DNA of 64,000 nt. It comes from Nephrocerus scutellatus (taxonomy: Eukaryota > Arthropoda > Insecta > Diptera > Pipunculidae). This document shows, piece after piece, positions 10,986-20,459 of this stretch. The position numbers were made by a program, and so were the translations under genes. The notes beneath the pieces were generated by a model. That model was not told the origin of the DNA. It saw only the letters and a program-made list of their open reading frames with translations, and did no database searches. Numbering within the stretch: position 1 is the stretch's first letter; the number at the start of each line of letters is the position of its first letter. The stretch lies in the NCBI GenBank assembly GCA_947095585.1, contig OX352761.1:107495890-107559889 (forward strand), given 5' to 3'.

Positions 10986-11393
10986 ACCAACTCATAAAAT
11001 GGCAACAACACCCGTTGTACATGTCACTATTAAACAAGCTTACGGAAATGATTCGCTGCCAATTAAACGAGCTTAAAAATCAAGCAGTTAATCGAAACCT
11101 ACGCCAATTAACACTCATTGTGGAAAATAACTAAAAATTTTAAACGTCCCATTCAACACAACCCACCAATTATATTGGCCAACAGCAACTCTGAGAAAGC
11201 AGAAATATTCGCCGAGTATCTGTATTTCAACCCAATGTAGGAATACGGCCGAGCATCTCTCCAGTTACACCCTTCGAATTAGAAACTATACTATATACAA
11301 AAAGATCTCAAGAGGAAAAGCCATCTGGCTATGATCTTATTACTGCTGAGCTACTACAACACCTACCGCCAAGAGCTAATACTAAATTAATCA
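10986..11393 (+). repeat. Jockey-type LINE fragment, region before the RT palm
   Basis: Plus-strand reading in several frames gives a chain of Jockey-like segments: NRNLRQLTLI, KNFKRPIQHNPPIILANSN, EKAEIFAEYL, TPFELETILYTKRSQEEKPS and GYDLITAELLQHLP. The last corresponds to the PGYDLI block just ahead of the RT core. It ends abruptly at the (ATC)n tail of the neighbouring RTE fragment, so one insertion truncated the other. Confidence 0.7.
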
Positions 11394-11795
11394 TCATCAT
11401 CATATTTGGCTCTACAACTGAGGTCCGGTCCTGGCCTCCCGCACAAGGTCTCTCCACCGGTCCCGATTTCGTGCCGATGTCATCCAGTTTGGTATCACTC
11501 TTGGGGTCCTGGTTTACGGCATTCCTTTAGCGTAGGCTTGGCCGGGCTTGCAAAGGACTTTCTGAGCAGGATCCTCTTCGCTCATACGAGCTAGGTGACC
11601 TGCACACCGGAGCCTACCCAGCTTAATTCTCTTCACGATCTCGACATCGGGGTTACGCTCGTAGATCTCATCATTATAGAGTCTCCGGAATCGTCCTTCC
11701 TTACATACGGGGCCAACAATTCTCCGTAAGACTTTTCTCTCGAACGCGGCTAAGAGGACAGAATGCTTTTTGCCAAGCACCCAAGCAAGACCATC
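11394..11795 (-). repeat. RTE-clade LINE 3' fragment with ATC/ATG tail
   Basis: Minus strand. The catcatcatcat tail at 11394 is followed by the gagccaaatatgatg-type 3' end, and the frame at 11780-11514 reads LLAAFERKVLRRIVGPVCKE, RRLYNDEIYERNPDVEIVKR and CAGHLARMSEEDPAQKVLC. It is 5'-truncated and directly abuts a degenerate minisatellite. Confidence 0.85.
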
Positions 11796-12275
11796 TTAAA
11801 ACACCTTAAAACCATCTAAAGACCCCCTCAAGACCCAATCAGGACTACCTTAAGACTCTTAAGACCCTTTTAAGACAAATTCAAAACCCCACTAAAGAAC
11901 CACCTAGAACTCGCTTAAGACCACGTAAAGACCCCTTCGATACCACCTGAGGGGCCTCCTTTAGACCCACCAAAGGACCCCCAGAAGACCCGTTAAAAAC
12001 GCCTCAAAACCCTCTTAAGACTCCCTTGAAACCACACTCAAAACCCCCTTAAAACAACCATAATACCTCCTCAAAGCTATATCAGGACAAACCCAAGACC
12101 TTCTCAAGAACTCATAAAGAACACCTCAAGAACTCCTCAAGGCTCCTCTCAAGACCCAACTCAATACCCCCTTAAGACTATCTCAAGGCGCCCTCAAGAC
12201 CGCCTTAAATTCCTCGCAAGATCCCACTTAAGACCCTGTTACAACCACCTTAAGATCCCCTCAAGACCCCATAAG
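11796..12275. repeat. degenerate minisatellite based on CCTYAAGAC(C)
   Basis: About 480 bp of loosely repeated ccttaagacc, cctcaagacccc and ccttaaaacc words, roughly 10-14 bp each, on the plus strand. The period is irregular, and no open frame of meaning exists. It sits exactly between the RTE 3' fragment and an RNase H-bearing LINE fragment. Confidence 0.8.
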
Positions 12276-12860
12276 AACGAGCTTCGTATAAAACGTAGGA
12301 GACTATCAGTGTCAATGTTGATGAGATCATTAGTGTCGTTGTAGAAGAAAACTCCCATATGGAGTTTAAGTTTTTGGGAGAGGCCTGGACAAGTTCAGAG
12401 AAGATGAACGATGGGATCCTCCTCCACCTCATCCATGCAGCTCCTGCAGAAACCATTCGAGAAGACTCCTAGTCTTGCTGCTTGCCTGCCTATGAGACAG
12501 TGTTCATTGATGACACCTACAATAGCACCGATGTGCAATCTTTCTTGTGAGATCAAACATTTGGAGCGTTTCGGATCCAGCTTGGGCCAGATCTGTTTTG
12601 TCGCTATGCAAGTTGTACGGTTTCACCAGCTACAGTTAGTTTTTTCATTAACATCCCGCTTTTAAAAGATTTTGCATGTAGCGATTGGAATGCCTATGGA
12701 ACCATATCCATGTAAGAATGGTAGTGTAGCTCCTTGGTTGGCGAATTCGTCAGCCATACAGATACCCGAAATGTATCTGTGCTGCCAGTGGTCCAGGTGG
12801 TCCAGTCTAGTGGAACACTTTTCGAGACCCAATTCCGGAAAGTCTTTCACAAAACGCGTA
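12276..12860 (-). repeat. LINE fragment with RNase H end and C-terminal Cys/His region
   Basis: Minus strand, reading from 12860 down. An RNase H C-terminal segment reads ISGICMADEFANQGATLPF (ADE-A-QG, the usual ADELARQG box), and further on a Cys/His segment (CRSCMDEVEE-like, then the LVQASPKNLNSIWEF tail). The same family recurs at 61500-61818. It is an I/Jockey-group LINE relic with frame breaks. Confidence 0.75.
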
Positions 12861-12892
12861 CAAGACCGTCAACTCACAGCATTAGAATGAAA

Positions 12893-13352
12893 AGTGCATG
12901 GCAGAATGACAGAAAGACAGAAAGACAGAATGACAGAAAGACTGAAAGACAGAATGCCAGAAAGACAGAAAGCCAGAAAGACAGAAAGACTGTAAGACAG
13001 AAAGACTGAAAGACAGAAAGACAGAAAGACAGAAAGCCAGAAAGACAGAAAGACATAAAGCCAGAAAGACAGAAAAACAGAAAGACAGAAAGACTGAAAG
13101 ACAGAAAGACTGAAAAACAGAAAGCAAGAAAGACAGAAAGCTAGAAAGACAGAAAGACTGTAAGACAGAAAGACTGAAAGACAGAAAGCCAGAAAGCCAG
13201 AAAGACAGAAAGACATAAAGCCAGAAAGACAGAAAAACAGAAAGACAGAAAGACAGAAAGACAGAAAGAAAGAAAGACAGCAAAACAGAAAGACAGAAGG
13301 AAAGAAAGACAGCAAGACAGAAAGAAAGAAAGACAGCAAGACAGAAGGACTA
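12893..13352. repeat. (CAGAAAGA)n 8-bp minisatellite
   Basis: About 460 bp of cagaaaga/cagaatga/ctgaaaga octamers. Because 8 is not a multiple of 3, the minus strand stays open in all frames and gives long Ser-Phe-Cys-Leu-Ser-Val peptides, the longest about 160 residues. These are artefacts of the repeat. Confidence 0.95.
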
Positions 13353-14035
13353 GGCAAGTTAATATAAAAGCATTTTAATAAGAAATTGTCCTTTGTTCCT
13401 GACCATTCGAGCTGAGTTCACTGCTGGCATCAGTCCGTCTGCATGAGACGTATACATACATTTATCTGACAAAATCTTACTTTTTAAGTTCGTGGAAGCC
13501 AAGCCAAAATATCACAAAACAAGACATAATTTTTTTACCAAAAGGTGCACATAACATTTCACTCTGTACCGCAGTGTCATCGCAGCTGTCTTGCAGTCGA
13601 CTACTACCGACGAAAGCGATCACATCATTTTTCATGTCACTCGAACGATACGTGTCGTTGTCGTTTTCAGCCGGGAAGTGCAATGCAATGCACTTAGCCT
13701 GGCACTTACTTTTTAGAACTATTATTACATACATAACATAAATATTAACTTACATTGCTTGCGGTCTATTGTTGCAACAACATTCTTCGTAATTGCATTC
13801 GCTGTTTAACAATCAATTAAATGATTAGCTTTATCCGGAATACGGAATACGCTTTGGCTTTTGCTTTTGCTTTTTTTAGCGGAAATTTGCTTAGTAATGA
13901 AATGAAAATACACTGAAAAAAATTAAATCGTTGCTACATTTCATGCGATCTTGTCATTAGCAACAGTCGCTAATGAGTTCAGGGCAATAATTGGTGGCTT
14001 CTTCTTAAATTTCTAAATAAAAAGTATTTACAGTC
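13353..14035. other. intronic sequence without recognised features
   Basis: No transposon or coding signal was seen. Several AT-rich stretches and TAATTG/CAATTA words are present, which is ordinary for this base composition. Confidence 0.35.
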
Positions 14036-14505
14036 ATCATTATTATTTTTGACTCTACAACCACCGTCCGGTCCTGGCCTCTCACAAAAAAATCTCTTTA
14101 CCCATCTCGATTTCGAGCCGATGCCATCCAGTGTTATATTCCTAAGCCCTAGGCGTACTGGTCTACGCTTTCCTTTTTGGATTTGTTACAAAAAAACCTA
14201 CGGCAATCCTGCCCTCATGCGAGCTGCCCACAGGAACATACAGAGTTTGATTCTCTTCAAGATCTCATAATTAGCCCTCGTAATTATCGCCTATTAGTAA
14301 AGACCCCGGAATCGATCTTCCTCAAATACAGGGCCAAACATTTTCCGTAAGATCCTACGTCTCGAACGAGTTTTTTTTTCTAACCACCCAAGTCTCGAAT
14401 GCATATGTAAGTCCATTAAGTCTTATAAGCCAGAAGTCTGGATGTTATGGTTGAATTCCTGGATTTGAAGAGTCTTAATAGACTATAACGACCAAAGAGT
14501 TAATG
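14036..14505 (-). repeat. RTE-clade LINE 3' fragment, strongly decayed
   Basis: Minus-strand match, base by base, to the RTE copies at 11.4, 25.0 and 54.5 kb. It starts at cattattatttttgactctacaaccaccgtccggtcctgg and runs to the gtctggatgttatggttgaattcctgg and gactataacgacc stretches. Numerous indels have broken the frame. Confidence 0.8.
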
Positions 14506-14509
14506 CAAA

Positions 14510-15350
14510 ATGCTCTCTAAATCGTCACAAAATGGGCCAAAATCTATGGACTAGGAGTAAGCCCGCCCAAAACTGAGCTGGTCCTCTTTACAAATAAATA
14601 TAAAGTCCCAACAGCTACTCCACGCAGTCTAAACGGTACTAGTCTACTTTTCACCAATAAGGCGAAATTTCTGGAAACTATTCTGGTTAAAAAACTATGT
14701 TGGAAACCGAATATTTTAGAGATAGTTAACAAAGCTACTAAACCGTGTAAAAGCGCTATCGGTAAAAGTTGGGTATTGAAGCCGGAGCTGGTGCACTGGC
14801 TATATACTGCCGTAGTAAGACCAATACTTATGTATGGAGCAAATGTCTGGTGGCCGGCTCTAGAAAAATCCACCTAAGCAAAACTCATGGAATACGGCCG
14901 CGCAACTGTCAGCAACACGTCAGTCGATATGTATCCAAACGGGACACTCTACGATCAATAACGCGCTAATGGCAAAACTGGCAAACGTAGACTACGCACT
15001 GCCAGTGTTATGCCTCAACAAGGGTTTTCGGACCATCTATCCCTCCATTGCTCTCTGGAGGGATATCTCGCCATAAGAAACGCTTGCATTAAAATTCTTC
15101 ACGGAAGGCTCCAAGCTTGACGGTAAGTCGGCGCCGGAGTCTACTGTGACAAACCTAACGTAAACATTTCCGTTCGACTTTCAGACTAATGCACCGTATA
15201 TCAGGCTAAGGTGACAGCGATTTCATCTTCGATCCATCCTCTAGCGTCCAGTGTCGGAACACCATTAGACCAGTTTGCAGGGTCTAACCTGCTGAAACAA
15301 TACCATAATGTCGGGGATAATTGAAAACATGTCTCTTTCAGGAATTGAAT
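14510..15350 (+). repeat. R1/Jockey-group LINE fragment, RT C-terminus to RNase H start
   Basis: Plus strand, multiple frames. The pieces read in order: GLGVSPPKTELVLFTNKYKV, then NKAKFLETILVKKLCWKPNI, AIGKSWVLKPELVHWLYTAV, VRPILMYGANVWWPALEKS, and an RNase H-like FTEGSKLDG and GAGVYCDKPN start near 15100-15150. The last line up with the first Asp segment of RNase H domains. It is a relic with stops and frameshifts. Confidence 0.75.
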
Positions 15351-15429
15351 TGCATTGGTCACCTGGTTTGTACTTTTGCAGCTTAATAGAGCATTAAGTA
15401 CTCATCTTCCTAATGATAATTTGATGAAA

Positions 15430-15790
15430 TCCCTATGACATCATTTATTGCCGCCGTAGGGCAGGTACGCATAGCACCCGTGATACCGACACAGGAAATT
15501 CTTTTGAAGCTTCTGAAGCTTAGTTGCCGTTGTCTGTTGAGAAACTTTCGACCACCAAACGATAGCCGCGTACGTGATACTGGGCCTCACCATCATTTTA
15601 TCTATCCAGAGTATCATTTTCAGATTTAGACCCCAAGTTCTACCGCAAAGACGTCTGCGCCCTAGTGGCACGTTCGATGGCGGACTTGAATTCCGTTTAT
15701 CAAGGATAAATCCACGATAATTAAGCTCACTGGAATAAACTAAACTGTGGCCATTGACAATGATAGGTCCTAGATTGACCAATCTTCTAC
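15430..15790 (-). repeat. LINE RT C-terminal fragment, second R1/Jockey-group family
   Basis: One minus-strand frame covers it: PIIVNGHSLVYSSELNYRGF, ILDKRNSSPPSNV, RTWGLNLKMILWIDKMMVRP and SITYAAIVWWSKV, then an ITGAMRTCPTAA segment one frame over near 15490-15440. This is the thumb-like region after the RT palm, in opposite orientation to the neighbouring fragment. Confidence 0.75.
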
Positions 15791-16626
15791 ATATTACTTA
15801 CAATCAATAAAACATAGGCGATGGGGGAACACCTTTTGTGGCTTGGGTGAGTTGGTAGTTAATATTGTTGTCGAACATATAATTTCAGGATCGCCGTAAT
15901 GATAGATGATAGATCGGATGTTGTTAGTGGGTGGTTCCGATATCTAAGCTAGCTGAGAGCAATAGTGGTGTCAGAACACCTTTAGTGTCTATTGTATAGT
16001 TTTTGAGCTTGGTGAGTGAAGTAGTGATGGTAAGTCACCAGTTTGTGAAGGGATGTAGGGGTCTGATAGTGACAAATTTTACAACAATTTTACAAGCTTA
16101 TGAATTTGTCTGCTAGAACGCCATCGAATCAATCTGTGAGGGATTTTACGCGGGCTCTCCAATTGACATTCAATTGCAACGTGGACGCGGGAATCAATTA
16201 TTGCTTTTATTGTTATTGATCGCGCTGTTTTCTGATCGTAAGGAAAGACTTTATATTCGTTTGTCTGTTCTATTGCTGCTTAAAGGTTAGTTGGCTTTTA
16301 AACGAACTCCACAAAGTGATCGATAATAAATAAGCTGCAGTTTATTGTCAGTCTGTCGATAAACGATTCTGAATGCGCCGCTCGTATCTATTGTTATTAC
16401 AAAGATAATTTATACTGAATAATTAATAACTATTTCTGGTTCTACTACTACTACTTAGCAGTACATAGTACGCGATTGGAATCGTTATGTACATATGTCT
16501 ATTAGGATTAATGGGTCGGCATTCCGTATCGCTCGTAACGCTATTAATCGATCTTATTTTCTATTTAACAATTATTTGAAAAACTGATAATAAACAATTC
16601 AATTATTTAAATCAATTACCCAACAG
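15791..16626. other. NK7.1: 3' part of intron 1
   Basis: The first 250 bp may still be LINE-derived but cannot be assigned. From about 16100 the sequence looks unique and contains TTATTGATCG and TAATTA-type words. It ends in the exon 2 acceptor atcaattacccaacag at 16626, which has only a modest pyrimidine tract. Confidence 0.45.
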
Positions 16627-17003
16627 ATTTGTCAACTAATGGAAAAACGAGTAATGTAAAGAAGAAAAAGCTTGCAGCAGCTGCAGCAGCTGTGACGGAT
16701 TTGTGTGCGACCAGCAATGATTTATCAATATTGGCAACAAATCGTGAGAAGCCGTCACCAGCCAGCCAACAACAATCCACTCCAGCGCAGACGTCACAAC
16801 ATATCGTTACGGCGACCGTCGTCGAAACTACCGAAGATGATTCCGATTCCGGATCGATGGAGTCGCGACGAAAGAAAAAGGCTAGAACCACATTTACCGG
16901 GAGGCAAATCTTCGAATTGGAGAAACAATTCGAAATCAAAAAGTACCTAAGCTCAAGTGAAAGGACTGATATGGCTAAGCTGCTGAATGTAACGGAAACT
17001 CAG
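16627..17003 (+). CDS. NK7.1: NK7.1-like homeobox protein, coding exon 2 (linker and homeodomain residues 1-44)
   Basis: The acceptor cag ends at 16626. The two bases AT complete the codon begun in exon 1 (giving Asp), and the frame then stays open to ETQ|gtatat at 17003/17004 (phase 0). It encodes a Lys-rich and poly-Ala start ([11 protein letters not shown]), a Ser/Thr/Gln linker, an acidic [12 protein letters not shown] patch, and the first 44 homeodomain residues. Helix 1 reads [14 protein letters not shown] and helix 2 [16 protein letters not shown]. The spliced homeodomain spans about residues 526-585. The [20 protein letters not shown] sequence is what I recall as typical of fly NK7.1; NK1/slouch, ladybird, C15 and bagpipe differ more. 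This exon alone cannot make a DNA-binding domain because helix 3 lies in exon 3. Confidence 0.9.
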
Positions 17004-17554
17004 GTATATTTATAACAACAACAACAACAACATACTTTTTACATAATTACAAAACAAAAGTTATAAACTGTCAAACTGACTAAATCTTATTCCCAAGTAA
17101 AAGTCTCACTAATTGAAGGAGTGAGATATGACTGCATGGTTGGTGTTTATGGCTAGGACCCCACTTCGATTACTGGTGCCTGGTTCATAAAATAAACATA
17201 TTTTTCTGATCTCATTGGTCATCTAACGAATTGAAGGTTTTATTATAGCTTTTCCTTCCTTCAAAACCACAAATTTAAATATTAAGTTTTCATAATAATT
17301 ATATACTTTTCCAGAAGTAAGATACAAGATAGTAAGAAACTGTCTATCTTTCTATCTATTGGTTATAAAGATTTCTAGATTCTGAGTATTTCTTGAATCG
17401 TTATTGCATTGCACTTTGAATCACTTTCATCCACCCTAGAACTGTACACAGAATTGCTTTGCAATGATATTCAGAGGCCGCCAATTAAAGTTTTACTAAA
17501 TCAAAAGACTGTAATTTCGTAATTTATGAATTTTTACATAATGCCCGCTTTTTT
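17004..17554. other. NK7.1: 5' end of the 46-kb intron 2
   Basis: Begins with the donor gtatat. No transposon was recognised before 17555. An (AAC)n tract lies at 17014-17030. Confidence 0.5.
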
Positions 17555-17745
17555 AATATGTTGGTCCATTCTCTATGAAGAGCTGTCGTCAATAAGTCCA
17601 CACTTTCATGGAGAAGTCCATTGGATTCAGGTCTGGCAAGTGTTGACCCCATTGTTACGAAGAAATTAAATTAGGAACGTGACTATGTAAAAATTGTTGT
17701 GTCAAACGAGTTTTATATGATGGTGCCAAGTATTTTTGTAATGTC
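17555..17745 (-). mobile_element. DD37D (maT-type) mariner relic, C-terminal part
   Basis: On the minus strand the translation shows FLTQQFLHSHVPN, a QWGQHLPDLNPMDFS segment carrying the last catalytic Asp region (PDLNPMD), and the TALHREWTNI-like tail. It matches the relic at 51.9-52.3 kb in content. Stops and a deletion are present. Confidence 0.65.
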
Positions 17746-17759
17746 CAGTTAGGTTAGAT

Positions 17760-19410
17760 TCGGTTAGGTTAAGGTGGCCCAATCAAGGATGACTTGAATG
17801 TTTAACAGAATATCCGAATTTATTAATTCACGCGAATCAATTAAGCGAGAATTGCATTTTTGACTGACAAACGCAATGGAGGCTGATAGCGTTGAATCAT
17901 CAGCCAATGAATGGATATCACATATTAAAAAGAGCGTAGGCGACAAGGATGACCCTTGTGGCACGCCAGCATTGACACCATGTGAAGCTGAAGATATACC
18001 GTTTAATATAACTTTTATTTTACGGTTCCATAAATAATCCGCCTGTTTGTGGGCACCGTGGCTCAGTTGAAATGCACATGGCTACTGAGCAGGAGGCTCG
18101 TGATTCGAATCCCAGTTACACCAAATGTATTTTTCACTGTGTCTCGCGAATGGTTGACAAACGTTCCGAGAGTAGTAACTTGCTTCTCAATTCGCCGTTC
18201 AGATCCGGCCTTAAATTGTAGGTCCCTTCAATTTGTGCTCAAAAATATACACAAATACACGCAATGGTCTGTCGCGCCGAATTTTATTATTATAAATAAT
18301 CCTCAATCCATGCAATGAGAGAGGTTTCTAGGTTGAGCGAACGAATCCTATTCATAAGACAATCATGCTATACTCTATCAAAAGCCTTTGAAATATCCAG
18401 GGATAAGACGCTTGATTCACCTAGATTTTCAATGCTACGCTCCCAACAATGAGTCATGCGCTTCATGAGTTCACCTGAAGAACGATTTTTGCGAAAACCA
18501 TACATACATGCACATCGGATAAAAGAGCATTCGTATCCAGATAGCTCATTAGTCTAAAATTAATGATAGATTCCATAACCTTCGAACGAACCGACAACAA
18601 AGCAATAGGGCGGTAGTTAGTAGAGTGCAGAGTTATCACCTTTTTTCGGAACGAGTTGAATATTAGCTGTTTTCTAAATTGATGGAAAAACACCAGTCTT
18701 TATTGAGAGATGAAACAATTTGCTAAGCGGTATCGCTAAAGTATGATGACATCTTTTTAACACTAATGGCGGAGTACCGTCGGGTCCAGACGCTTTATTT
18801 TGGTCAAGTTCTTTAAGAATCTTTGAAACAACCCGTTGTCGGAATAGAGTTTAGACATACCTGGGCCTACATTGGGAAGAATTGGTGGACTTAGGTTAGA
18901 TAATGGAAGGTTAGACGCACAAGCTAAATGCGAAGCTAAGAGATTAGCTTTCTGAATACCAGTTATATAAAGAATACCATTATACAATAAAGAAGGAACA
19001 GGAGAAGTATTGTCTGAAAAGTTTCTTTTTACCATAGCTGCAAACGACCAAAAGCTTCTATACTGTTTGAATTTAAATTTCTACTTTTTCGCATGCTATC
19101 CCGAATCTTTTGGTCATTTATTATTTTGGACCTGTTTATTATGGCGTTTGCTCTGTTTCTGGCTATTCTAAACTTTACAAGATTTTCTTCGGCGGGGCAG
19201 TTAACGTAGTCCGATTGGGCTATATTTTTACTAGCGACTGCTGACCTGTATTTTTCATTAAACCAATTATTCTTACGAATATTGCTTTTTTTAAGGGATG
19301 AAGGAATGAAATTTTTATTCCTAGCAAAATGGTTGACGTTGGTATCGAGACTTTGAAGTTGGGTCCAAAGACATCAGCTTCAACTCCAGTTTCCATCTTC
19401 GAGCCATTTG
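17760..19410 (-). repeat. LINE A reverse transcriptase copy interrupted by a SINE
   Basis: Minus strand, reading from 19410 down. A pre-RT region holds NSIEAFGRL and KRNFSDNTSPVPSLLYN. Then come LASHLACASNLPLSNLSPPI, an NYRPIALLSVRSKVMESIIN fingers motif, LSLDISKAFDRV, and the GVNAGVPQGSSLSPTLFLI and HSLADDSTLSASIAF palm motifs, with the catalytic pair kept as ADD. About 1.65 kb of RT is recognisable. Frame breaks and a SINE insertion at 18041-18291 make it inactive. It is the best-preserved LINE A palm domain in the window. Confidence 0.85.
18041..18291 (+). mobile_element. tRNA-derived SINE, copy 1, inside LINE A
   Basis: The tRNA-like head has an A box (gtggctcagttg) and B box (gattcgaatcc). 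A body follows with cgttccgagagta, ttctcaattcgccgttc and ccttaaattgtaggtccctt, and a 3' end of aatggtctgtcgcgcc with an (ATT)n tail. The 10-bp repeats taaataatcc flank it at 18031-18040 and 18293-18302. The interrupted RT reads AWIEDYL | DYLWNRK, so the repeat is a true target duplication. Eight extra bases (gcctgttt) lie between the duplication and the conserved SINE head. The body is internally shortened compared with copy 3. Confidence 0.85.
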
Positions 19411-19429
19411 TGTACTAGACCAGACCTTT

Positions 19430-19590
19430 AGCTTTCTGTGACAAGTAATTACTCTCGAAACGTTTGCCACCCATTCGCGAGAGGTGGGACACCGTGAAAA
19501 ATACTTTAGGTGTTACTGGGATTCGAACCACGAACCTCCTGCACGGTAGCCACGCGCATTTCCACTGAGTCACGGCGCAACAGTTTACCC
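19430..19590 (-). mobile_element. tRNA-derived SINE, copy 2, 3'-truncated
   Basis: Reverse complement of the SINE head. The tRNA-like part lies at about 19580-19510 (ggcgccgtgactcagtgg A box; ggttcgaatccca B box one base changed), followed by the ttttcacggtgtcccacctctcgcgaatggg body and the cgttt-cgagagtaattact stretch. The 3' half with the (ATT)n tail is missing. Confidence 0.85.
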
Positions 19591-20440
19591 AGTCCAATAT
19601 TTCTACCTCAAATTTCCTTCCGAAACAGTGCTCCCTGACCATAATGTCGGGGATAGTGCAGAACATGTCTCATTCAGGAATTGAGTCAAACACTCCTCCC
19701 GAGAAGAAAATAATATTTCGACTTCCAAGCATGGCCTTATCCAATAATTGGTCGAGACTTCGATACCTCTGCTACTGATTGCCCTTTTAAATAGAGTCGT
19801 AGCCAGTGTTGTCGAAAGCGCCCTCAATATCGAGGAAGGCACACAGGGCCACTTCATTGGAACGAAAAGTTCCTTCTATCTTCTTTACAAGATAGTGAAG
19901 GTCACCTTCTGTGCTTTTTCCTTTCCTGTACGCAAACTGACTTGAGTGCATAGGAGAAAACAATTCTAACAGGCCTCTAATATAAATATCAATAAGTCTC
20001 TTCATGGTTTTGAGGACGAATGTTTTTAGACTCTGTCTGTCTGTCTGTATGATTTAGACAGCTCACTAGTCCTATTGCCTGGTTCGGGGATAAATTTACT
20101 TGTCTCCAGATAATAGAAATATACCTCAGTTGTAGCTGGCTCTAAATAAAGCAATGATGATATCTATCGTCTTCTGTAGTCTGCTGGAAAGATCCTATCA
20201 CCGCCGGGAGCTTTAAACGGTTTGAAAGAGCCTACTGCCAATTTAACCTTATCCGGACTGAAGATTTTACCGGATAAACTATTTACCCTACTATTAATAC
20301 ATACCCTTTGGTCAGATGTGTTCGGGTACGTGTATGGTACACGGATAGACGAACCTAGGAAATGAACCTAGAGTAGGGTTCTGATTGTATGCTCACGGTC
20401 CGACGTGTAGGTGCCATCGGGCTTTTTTAAAAAAAAAAAA
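19591..20440 (-). repeat. R1/Jockey-group LINE RT fragment
   Basis: Minus strand. Reading down from about 20005: LIDIYIRGLLELFSPMHSSQ, FAYRKGKSTEGDLHYLV, then EVALCAFLDIEGAFDNTGYD, which is RT motif A with its Asp (FLDIEGAFDN), and later SSRGIEV and WIRPCLEVEILFSS. Upstream (20400-20020) a PGGDRIF-like block precedes it. The palm YADD region is lost where the SINE and LINE A follow. Confidence 0.75.
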
Positions 20441-20459
20441 AACCTACACAGTTTGTCTT

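Noticed and set aside
12869..13357. Long minus-strand open frames with Ser-Phe-Cys-Leu-Ser-Val repeats
   Set aside because: They lie entirely in an 8-bp tandem repeat that keeps all frames open; there is no start context or family match.
20427..20442. Poly-A run as a possible polyadenylation or retro-copy end
   Set aside because: It is a short A-run directly after Ts, with no AATAAA nearby and no identified processed copy attached.
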